From Cordilura impudica (taxonomy: Eukaryota > Arthropoda > Insecta > Diptera > Scathophagidae): DNA of 64,000 nt. Positions 56,440-64,000 of the stretch are shown here, piece after piece. Positions within the stretch are counted from its first letter, which is position 1; each line of letters begins with the position of its first letter. The notes below the pieces were generated by a model. It did no database searches and was not told the DNA's origin. It saw only the letters and a list, made by a program, of their open reading frames with translations. The stretch covers positions 237,190,152-237,254,151 of the forward strand of contig OY821518.1 in assembly GCA_963682025.1 (NCBI GenBank), given 5' to 3'. Both the position numbers and the translations under genes were made by a program.

Positions 56440-57245
56440 ACCACTATGTGGTATAGGGTATAATGACTTTGTGCTGCTGTTTGTAACAACCAAAAATATT
56501 TGATCTACACCCATCTTTAATTATACCGATCGAATCAGAATCACTATCTGATTCGATTTAACGATGTCCGTCCGTCCGTCCGTCCGTCCGTCCGTCCGTC
56601 CGTCCGTCCGTCTGTGTGTCCACGTAAAGCTTGTAATCAAACTGCAGGTCGCAAATATGAATATATTTTGACGAAATTCGGTATTTGATCTTTTATCGGC
56701 CATGGGATGAACGCTATTGAAATTGGTGAGAATCGGTACATGTTCAGACCTAGCCCCCATACAAATGAAATCAACATATATTGCAATAAGATCCAAATTA
56801 TCATACAAATCTTAGTCAAATTGGGTTTGTATGTATATATTATATCCATTAATCAGTAGTCCAAAAATGATCCCTATTGGACAACTCTTAATCATAGGCC
56901 CCATATAGAGCTGCTTCCCGATCTTCACTTAAATCTATCAAAAAACAAAAATATTGCACTGATTCTTTTCAAATTTTGTTTGTATATAATTTTGCAAAAT
57001 ACAAGAGACTTTACCAAACATGGTCAGGATCGGTCCATTTTTGGGCCTAGTCCCCATATAGATATAGCATCCGATATGAACTTTTCCATATCTGCAGCCA
57101 AAAAAATTAATAAAAATCCCACTCAAATTTGGTTTATGCTTATTTTCTATATCCAGTTAGTTGGGCCTGAGACATAGGGTCTCTAAACGCATGGTATAGG
57201 GTATCGTATAGTCGGTCTAGACCGACTATAATTTTATTACTTGTT
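56440..57245 (-). mobile_element. DINE-like element, reverse, full-length
   Basis: Runs from the 3' terminus (ACCACTATGTGGTATAGGGT, 56440) through the longest (GTCC)n core in the window (56566-56611) to the 5' palindrome (57211-57234) and ATAATTTTATTACTTGTTT. Flanks share AGTTATTTC(G/A)TTTTTGTTGG before and after, which may mark a duplicated host word. Confidence 0.8.
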
Positions 57246-57399
57246 TCATTTTTCCTTTGGGTGTTATTTAATTTTTTAAAGTTATTTCATTTTTGTTGGG
57301 ATTTATTTCATTGTGAGTTATTTCATTGGGACCTATTTCATTTGGCAGTAATTTCACGGTAACGTTCTGACATTGTCTACTTAGCAGCTCAAACAAAGT
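57246..57399. repeat. TTATTTCA-rich short repeat
   Basis: TTATTTCATT(T/G/C) words recur at about 57285, 57305, 57317, 57330 and 57345. It may belong to the 5' region of the downstream LINE. Confidence 0.4.
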
Positions 57400-59625
57400 C
57401 TTGTCGACAGATAATACAATAAATATAGTGTATCAAAATGTTCGTGGACTTAACACAAAACTAACGTCTCCTTTCGCAAACAGCTTTAATTTCATCTTCC
57501 ACACCTTGCTGGATGATCAAATAATATTCATTATGTTGAAATATTATGTAGAGAAAACCAATTATTTATCGGGGGAGTTCTTATTGCCGTACTAAATTTC
57601 TTTCCTAGTGAAAGTAGTGAATTTTTAGACAGTGATAATATCGAATTTGTTGCCTTTAAAATTTGACTTAAAAATTTCTATATTTCTCCAAATCTTTCTT
57701 CTGATAATTATGATGTTCACATATCTGCAATTAATTCCGCTATGTAACAATTTATCATTCGATATTTTTGTGGTACTTGGAGACTTTAATCTGCCAAATA
57801 TATTGTGGAATAAACCTTTGGAACTTAATTATTTAGAGTGTATCAAATGAATTTATTCATTTACTGCTTGACTGTGGTGTCTTCCAAGCTAACCATGTAC
57901 ACAATGCTACTGTGAAACTTTTGGATCTTGCTTTGAGCCGATCCATATTTACGTACGATATTCCAAGGCTGACATCAATTAATATTTCATCCTTAGACGT
58001 GTTGACTGTTCTGAAGAATCTAAGAAGTATAAAAAGTTCACTTAATCCAGGTCCATATGGTATTCCCAGCTGTATCTTAAGAAATTGTGCTGAAATATTG
58101 GCTACCCCGTTAACTCTTATATATAATAACTCTCTTAAATTCGGCTTCTTTCCAAAGTGTTGGAAAAATTCATTTATTATTCCGCACTACAAATCTGGTA
58201 GCCGCAGTGATGCTACTAATTATAGAGCAATTGCAAAGCTTAATGCTATACCTAAACTTTTTGAGAAAATTATAACTGATATATTATCACACGAAATGTC
58301 ATCAATTCTATCACCAGCTCAACATGACTTTTGCAAAGGACGGTCTACGACTACTAATCTAATGGAATTTACTTCCTATATAAACTCTGGATTCTGCAAA
58401 AATAAACAAACTGATGTTATATACACGGACTTTAGCAAAGCTTTTGATAAGGTTAGCCATGATCTACTGCTAGCGAAACTTCATGCTATTGGATTCTCCG
58501 CTAACTTCTTAAAATGGATTCGGTCGTACTTAAAACATCGTAAGCAATGTGTAATTTTCAATAACTCTAAATCGAAATATATAGATGTTACTTCCGGTGT
58601 CCCTCAAGGGAGTCACCTTGGACCTCTCCTATTTTTGCTGTTTATTAATGATCTACCAAAGTCTATTCAATATAGCAATATTCTTATATATGCCGACGAT
58701 GTAAAAATCTACTCCACCATCATAAACAACGAAGACAGTATACGTCTCCAGTCTGACTTAAATAGCTTCTACAAATCGTGCAATGTCAACTTAATGGAAT
58801 TAAATCTAAAAAAATGTCAGTCTATGACCTTCTCTAGATATTCGCCATCTTCGAACCACTATGTCATCCATGACACAAAACTAAACTCAGTTGAATCGTT
58901 CATAGATTTGGGAGTTCATTTTGATAAAAGACTAAGTTTTAATTCTCACGTAACAATGACTGTTAATAAGGCAAATGGTGTTTTACTTTTTATAAAGCGT
59001 TGGGCAAAAGAATTTAATGATCCTTATGTAACAAAAAATCTATTCACGTCTTTGGTCAGGCCGATACTTGAATACGCATCAGTAATCTGGGATCCACAGT
59101 ACAATGTTTTCATCAAAAAACTTGAATCAGTTCAAAAACAATTCTTATTATTTTGCCTACGATATCTTGAGTGGAATGCGGAATTGAGTCTTCCACCATA
59201 TCGCAGTCGTTTGGCTCTAATAAAGCTTCCAACTTTGAAAAGTAGAAGGATCATTTCTAATATAACATTCTTTCTCAACCTGGTTCATGGTAAAATTGAT
59301 TCTGAATGCCTTCTCGGAAAAATTTGTATAAATGTGCCTAACAGACAACTTCGATCGTATGAGCCGGTTTACCTGAATTTCCACAGATCAAATTTCATTA
59401 ATTTCGATCCATTCCGAAGAATTTGCACCGAAGTGAACAGACACTATGCTTTAATTGATTTATCCGATGATGTTGATGTTATTAAAAGAAGATTAACGAC
59501 ATATTTGAACTCTAATGATTATGTTTATAACTGTATTTAAAGTCGGTATTATTTTTATAAAATATTTTTGTAAATATTGCTCAGCTGTTGCTTTATTGTA
59601 GCTGAATTAAATAAATAAATAAAAA
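57400..59625 (+). mobile_element. Non-LTR retrotransposon (Jockey/CR1-like), endonuclease damaged
   Basis: Endonuclease pieces: IVYQNVRGLNTKLTSPF (57401 frame) and VVLGDFNLPNILW (57632 frame), followed in the open frame by FQANHVHNATVKLLDLALSR. The linker to the reverse transcriptase is deleted near 57950. The reverse transcriptase is fully open to 59540. The 3' end is a short UTR and an (AAAT)n tail at 59608-59622. No clear target duplication. Inserted in the intron of the Gliotactin-like gene, same strand. Confidence 0.85.
57912..59540 (+). CDS. LINE reverse transcriptase, open 542 aa
   Basis: RNA-dependent DNA polymerase of the retrotransposon. Blocks in order: YKSGSRSDATNYRAIAKL (about 93-110), AQHDFCKGRSTTTNL (136-150), IYTDFSKAFDKVSHDLL with catalytic Asp173 (170-186), SGVPQGSHLGPLLF (228-241), YADDVK with the catalytic pair at 261-262, LNLKKCQSMTF, and FIDLGVHFDKRLSFNSH. 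The C-terminal region (VRPILEYASVIWDP, then RIISNITFFLNLVHG) is typical of Jockey/CR1-type ORF2. No stop or frameshift in the domain. The first residues (before about 20) are the end of the endonuclease, joined by an internal deletion. It keeps all catalytic residues but cannot be autonomous without endonuclease. Confidence 0.85.
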   Translation: MKLLDLALSRSIFTYDIPRLTSINISSLDVLTVLKNLRSIKSSLNPGPYGIPSCILRNCAEILATPLTLIYNNSLKFGFFPKCWKNSFIIPHYKSGSRSDATNYRAIAKLNAIPKLFEKIITDILSHEMSSILSPAQHDFCKGRSTTTNLMEFTSYINSGFCKNKQTDVIYTDFSKAFDKVSHDLLLAKLHAIGFSANFLKWIRSYLKHRKQCVIFNNSKSKYIDVTSGVPQGSHLGPLLFLLFINDLPKSIQYSNILIYADDVKIYSTIINNEDSIRLQSDLNSFYKSCNVNLMELNLKKCQSMTFSRYSPSSNHYVIHDTKLNSVESFIDLGVHFDKRLSFNSHVTMTVNKANGVLLFIKRWAKEFNDPYVTKNLFTSLVRPILEYASVIWDPQYNVFIKKLESVQKQFLLFCLRYLEWNAELSLPPYRSRLALIKLPTLKSRRIISNITFFLNLVHGKIDSECLLGKICINVPNRQLRSYEPVYLNFHRSNFINFDPFRRICTEVNRHYALIDLSDDVDVIKRRLTTYLNSNDYVYNCI

Positions 59626-59639
59626 CGAAACTTACTTCC

Positions 59640-60480
59640 TATTACGTATTCTGAAGAATGTCGCCATCCTACAATTGATGCTGAATAATCTCCTAAAAGG
59701 CTTTTGTTTTCCTCGTACAAACTATACAAAACTTAGTTATTTATTATCCAATGTCAATTTCTCGTAATTATTTTGATGATATTATTTCTAACTTTTTTTC
59801 AGTATTACACCGCATCATTTCGGAAACTGTTTCAAAAATAATTATTCGCGAAAATAATGGCCCGCCATGGAATAACAAATTATTAGCCAATACTTAAAAT
59901 AGAAAAAATTAATTTTACAAGAAATATAAAAGGTCTGGATATTGGCATATGATAACTACATACATAACCCGTATGACATCAAAAATAAAATCTAACTCTA
60001 AATCCTTTTATAAATTTTCCAAAATATCTGAAATTTGGATCTTGTATTGCCGATAATGACACATTAACTTGCAATATGTTCGCGGATTTCTTTGCAAGAA
60101 CATGTTCCACTAATACATACGAAAATACTCCGTATTCCTTTAATCTATCGCATTCATCGGATATACATTTTTCATTAATCAGCAATGAAACAAACGGTTT
60201 TATTGAACTTAAAATAATTAAAATCTTTCAACTCTGACCCTGATGGAATACCTAGTTGCCCTCTCAAAAATTGTGTTGAATCTTTGTGAGGTCCACTTAC
60301 TACAATCTCTACAATAAGTCTATTATATTATGTTATTTACCACTCGAATAATTTTATAATTCCTTTGTTTAAAAGTGGAAGCAAACTTGAAGTATCAAAC
60401 TATAGAGGAATTTAGGAATGCTATTCCTAAATTTCTAGAAAAGATTAAAACTGATAGCTTTTTACATCAAACTTATACGC
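59640..60480 (+). pseudogene. LINE relic: linker region and first reverse-transcriptase blocks
   Basis: Plus-strand pieces YTKLSYLLSNVNFS, HRIISETVSKIIIRENNGPP, WNNKLLAN, SKIKSNSKSFYKFSKISEI, ADNDTLTCNMFADFFARTCS and PLFKSGSKLEVSNYRGI give the endonuclease-reverse-transcriptase linker of a related LINE, with many stops. This is the segment missing from the copy at 57400-59625. Confidence 0.65.
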
Positions 60481-60489
60481 TGTTATTCT

Positions 60490-60825
60490 GGAATTACTGA
60501 TAAATAGATGTAATAAACATACACAAACCCAATTTGACCGAGATCTATATGATAATTTGGATATTATAGCAATTTTAGTCGATCTCACAGGAGTTATTTG
60601 TATGGTTACTAGCGTTCATTCTATGGCCGTATTTGCGACCTGTAGTTTGATTACAAAGTTTACATGGACACAAAGACGGGCAGACGGACGGACAAACGGA
60701 CAGAAAATGGTTCCGAGTCGATCGGTATAATAAAAGATGGGTCTAGGTCAAATATTTTTGTTAGTTACAAACATCATCATAAAGTCATTATACCTTGACC
60801 ACATAGTGGTATAGGGTTTAAATAT
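60490..60825 (+). mobile_element. DINE-like 3' fragment
   Basis: Contains ACCCAATTTGACCGAGATCT, a GACGGGCAGACGGACGGAC core (60675-60700), ATAAAAGATGGGTCTAGGTC and the end CCACATAGTGGTATAGGG. Confidence 0.7.
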
Positions 60826-61002
60826 TACACATATGGAAGTCGGTTTTATTAAGATGGTGCACTCCGTAAAAAAATTTCAAATGGGTCATAGTATCTCAAT
60901 TATTTTAATAACCTTTACAATACTGGAGCCTAATTTTCTAAATAATTTCGTATCGAAATTTTTTTCGATAGTGTAAATATTTCTAATTTCCTTTCGTTAG
61001 TA

Positions 61003-62266
61003 AAGGGTGATTTTTTAAGAGCATAAAATTCAGAAAAATGCATGAAATCTTTATTTGAATCGATAGTACGGTCCATATAATTTATTGTTTGAAGATTATT
61101 TCATGCAAATGTTGACCGTGACTGCGCCTCAAATGGTCCATCCGCTTAGTCCATCTTTGGCATACTCTCTCCAACATTTCGGCCGGTATCTCACGAATAA
61201 ATGCTTCAATGTTGTCTTCCAATGCGTCAATTGAAGCGGGATTGTCTGTATAGACATGAGCTTTAACATAGCCCCACAAAAAATAGTCTAAAGGCGTTAA
61301 ATCGCACGATCTAAGCGGCCAATTGACCGGTCCCGAACGTGAAATAAAATGTTCACCGAACTCGCCTCTCAATAAGTCCATTGTTGCGCGTGCTGTGTGG
61401 CATGTGGCACCGTCTTGTTAAATCCACATGTCATGCAAGTCAAGCTCTTACATTTTGGGCAAAAAAAAGTTGGATATCATCTCTCGGTAGCGCTCACCAT
61501 TCACAGTTACGTTACGATTCGCATCATCTTTGAAGAAGAACGGTCCAATGATGCCACCAGCCCATAAACCGCACCAAACTGTGACTTTTTCTGGATGCAT
61601 TGGTAGCTCTTCCAATGCTTCTGGCTGATATTCACTCCAAAATCGACAATTCTGCTTATTTACGCCAAAAATGAGCTTCGTCGCTGAACACAATTTTTCG
61701 GTAAAAAAGGGATCTTCGGCCAACTTTCCAAGAGCCCATTCACCAAAAATTCTACGTTGCGATAGGTCGTTCGGCTTCATTCTTGCACCAGCTGTATTTT
61801 GAAAGGCTTCACACCTAAATCCTTCCGCAAAATTTTCCACGTTGTTGAGTAACAGAGGCCCAATTGCTGCGAACGGCGACGAATCGATAATTAATGGTCA
61901 TCATTAACACTGGTCGATACAGCTGCGATATTTTCTTCAGTTCGCACTCTACGTAAACGTGTTGGTGATTTAATGTCCAACAATATAAATTTGGTGCGAA
62001 ATTTAGTCACAATAGCCCGAGTAGCCGCTTCAGTGGGTCGATTAAACTGACCATAAAATGGAAGAAGCGCGCGATGAACTTTCTTAACAGAGCACGCATT
62101 TTGATAATAAAATTCAATAACTTGCAAGCGTTGTTCGTTTGGAAGACGATTCATGGTTAAATTATGGACCAAACTGAAGATGTTTGACAATGAAATAAAA
62201 CACGAAAAATGCGTCAGCTGTTTAAACCAATGTTGCCAAAAAGATAATAGCTAAAAAATCACCCTT
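61003..62266 (-). mobile_element. mariner-type transposon, 1264 bp, TA duplication
   Basis: AAGGGTGATTTTTTAAGAG at 61003 and, read inward from the right, AAGGGTGATTTTTTAGC at 62266, flanked by TA at 61001-61002 and 62267-62268. Short inverted ends, a 1.3-kb length and a TA target are typical. The transposase gene on the minus strand is broken. Confidence 0.9.
61082..62190 (-). pseudogene. mariner-type transposase, frameshifted
   Basis: 62190-61891 carries the N-terminal helix-turn-helix (MNRLPNEQRLQVIEFYYQNA). 61840-61448 carries RRIFGEWALGKLAEDPFF, NKQNCRFWSEYQPEAL and VTVWCGLWAGGIIGPFFF. 61381-61082 carries PVNWPLRSCDLTPLDYFLWG, including the last catalytic Asp region, and the C-terminus. 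The first catalytic block FSDEAHFW is present near 61680 but in a different frame from VNKQNCRFW, so a small indel separates them. Breaks also lie near 61870 and 61410. Few changes otherwise, so it died fairly recently. Confidence 0.85.
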
Positions 62267-62269
62267 TAT

Positions 62270-62870
62270 AATACTTGTGGTAGATTGTTTTTCCTTTTTG
62301 AAGATAATCGATAAAAACAATGCCACGCGCATCAAAAAAAAAAATAGACGCCATAACCTTGCCTGCAGATAAAACTGTCTTTGCCTTGTTTGGACACGAT
62401 TTTCCCATTGCAGTCCACTGGTTTGAGTGTTCCTTTGTCTCAGATCTGAAGTGGTGGACCCATGTCTCAACCATGATTGCGAATCAACACAAAAGTTCGG
62501 CTTACTGCGGTGAAACATCGCCAAACACTCTATTGAAACATATTCACGTCTCTATTTTAGTTCTATTATGAGCAAACGTGGCAACTATCTTGTGGATAGC
62601 TTTATCATCTCGAAATTTTCGGTCAATATGCGATGTATATCACTTTTTGAAATGCCTATCATTTCAGCTGGCTCACGCACCTTCAGCCGACGATCGTCCA
62701 ATACCATTATATGGAGTTTCTTAACCGTTTCTGGCGTGACCACCTCAATTGGCCGACCACCACGGTATTCATCTTGGCAGTTCGTACCGCCTCGTAAACG
62801 AAGGGACAGACTACCTAGATTAGAATCTTTCTCCGCTTAAATATTGATTAGACTGAGACCTTTAAAAAAA
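62270..62870 (-). pseudogene. Second mariner-type transposase fragment (Mos1-like)
   Basis: The minus strand reads TPETVKKLHNMVLDDRRLKV and REPAEMIGISKSDIHRILTE (62780-62640), a mariner helix-turn-helix region. It then reads ETWVHHFRSETKEHSNQWTA and KAKTVLSAGKVMASIFFFDA, RGIVFIDYLQKGKTIYHKYY (62474-62260), the catalytic region. The N-terminus and C-terminus are missing. It abuts the other mariner element directly and belongs to a different mariner lineage. Confidence 0.8.
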
Positions 62871-63556
62871 GTATTGAATTATATAACGGTGACCAATTTT
62901 TCCATGATTACAAATTCACTTAGATCTTTTAATTTTGATGGCTCCAAAAAATATCTAGTTAGCAAACATGGCGTCCTTATATTTAAAACGTAAGTTTTAT
63001 AAGGTTGCCACTTTTCACCAAAGTATTTTTTTAAACTACTGCCTCAATGTATACGTCAGGTGGGGTTGTTCTGGGACCACTCTTGTATGTAGGCCTTTCT
63101 GGCCGATGACTGTCATATTGGAATTAATCATTATTTCTTTAAGAAACGCGGCATATAGTTATATGACAAACCATTTCGATTTCGACAAACCATCGACCTT
63201 TCCATACTCTCAATTAATCTTTATCTAAAGTATACTTCATGCACATCTCACATCATTCCAATATATAAATCGGCAAATTGTTTGAATAAAAAATGTTCAA
63301 AACTTCTCGTAACACCACTGTTCTTGATAGGTTTAATACACAAAAAACACTCATGATCACAAACTGTAACAGCAGATTAATTACCCACATATGGTGGCAT
63401 ACATATGCACAAGATCATTGATATCCAACTAATAAAAGACATAACTTAGAAAACAAATACAAACAAAAATCAATTCCAAATGTTTTTTCAATTGAACACT
63501 AGCACAACTAATGATGAAGTTTAAAGTCTTTAACGGTGTTTATAATATTATTTCAG
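62871..63556 (+). other. End of intron 2, nothing recognised
   Basis: No element or gene was recognised; the 86-codon ORF at 62968 has no motif. The stretch ends in the acceptor TATTATTTCAG before exon 3. Confidence 0.4.
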
Positions 63557-63988
63557 AACAATCCAAATGCAGGTCAAACACCATTTCCGGGTATTTTAGC
63601 CGGCTGGCGTGAGGATCTACAAGGCAAACAGAGACGTGACTCTCTGACCTTAGAGCGTGATGTCTTTGTTACGACCAACTATGGTCAGGTGCAGGGTTTC
63701 AAAGTTTATATGTACGACAATCCCGATCCGAAATCATTCTATCGTCCATATCATTCTACAGTCGATCGTGTTATGGGTGAATGTTCAGTATTTTTGGGTA
63801 TACCCTATGCTATGCCACCAACATTTGAGGGACGTTTTAAGCCACCACGACTACACAGAGGTTGGCAACTAGTACAAGCCGTTGATTTTGGTCCAGCTTG
63901 TCCCCAGCCCGTTAGATACACTGGAGCTACCAAGGGTATAATGGATATGGATGAGGATTGTTTATATTTGAATATATTTTCGCCCAAG
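63557..63988 (+). CDS. Gli: Gliotactin-like protein, coding exon 3 (start of carboxylesterase-like domain)
   Basis: The 144-codon exon (phase 0 at both ends) opens with NNPNAGQTPFPGILAGWRED, then TNYGQVQGFKVYMYDNPDP. The carboxylesterase-family landmarks are ECSVFLGIPYAMPPTFEGRF with KPP, FGPACPQ, and DMDEDCLYLNIFSPK, matching the conserved GIPYA-PP-RF-P and EDCLYLN motifs. Acceptor TTATTTCAG ends at 63556; donor GTAAGGAGG starts at 63989. The catalytic triad region would lie in exons beyond the window, so loss of esterase activity (expected for Gliotactin and neuroligins) cannot be checked. The long TNYGQVQGFKVYMYDNPDPK insert and DRVMGECS favour Gliotactin over neuroligin, from memory of the family. 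Confidence 0.7.
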
Positions 63989-64000
63989 GTAAGGAGGTAT

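Noticed and set aside
56521..56808. ORFs ending in RTDGRTDGRTDG repeats (also at 42489 and 17904)
   Set aside because: The peptide repeat is only the (GTCC)n microsatellite of DINE-like elements read on the minus strand.
63557..63988. Neuroligin as identity of the esterase-like gene
   Set aside because: Possible, but TNYGQVQGFKVYMYDNPDP and DRVMGECSVFLGIPYA fit my memory of Gliotactin better. Not excluded without a search.

Overview
This looks like a window from a higher fly, probably a calyptrate such as a blow fly or house-fly relative. That is inferred from the AT-rich background, the GT-AG exons of an insect cell-adhesion gene, and the many INE-1/DINE-like elements. The ordinary gene content is small: the 5' end of one gene, most likely Gliotactin, on the + strand (coding exons 49993-50252, 50324-50456 and 63557-63988, continuing past the window). 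A possible upstream promoter and untranslated exon lies at 29405-29584. Nearly everything else is transposable-element sequence, much of it nested.

Layout. 1-2500: element fragments, a minisatellite and a LINE relic. 2516-8150: a terminal-inverted-repeat (TIR) transposon encoding a protein I cannot assign to a named transposase superfamily, with a second copy inserted in its right TIR. 8290-11480: DINE fragments, a 375-bp repeat family (REP-B) carrying a 772-bp MITE, and unassigned DNA. 11872-22075: a hAT element bounded by an 8-bp target duplication. Inside it are an apparently intact Transib (11895-15736; 686-aa RAG1-like transposase, RSS-like ends, 5-bp CGCCG duplication), an INE-1 element and a DINE copy. 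22090-28733: LINE-in-LINE insertion with a 13-bp duplication, MITEs, and a 122-bp tandem array set inside a Tc1 end. 28740-30540: no element recognised; holds the candidate promoter. 30545-38280: second and third copies of the 122-bp-array element, MITEs and a LINE relic. 38288-41180: degraded Tc1 with INE-1 and Harbinger-like insertions. 41628-44877: pogo/Tigger element with a TA duplication, in a minisatellite. 45640-49380: DINE and INE-1 copies.

The second coding intron of the Gliotactin-like gene (50457-63556, 13.1 kb) contains a 2.84-kb foldback element with arms of about 1.2 kb, REP-B, a MITE, DINE copies, a LINE with an open 542-aa reverse transcriptase, and two mariner elements.

Only the Gliotactin-like exons look like conserved host coding sequence. 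Two minus-strand open segments (11480-11790, 22090-22390) and a 54-codon ORF at 46706 may be real but are unproven. The elements record a succession of insertions; target duplications allow the order to be read at several points. No tRNA, rRNA, CRISPR or prokaryotic feature was seen.
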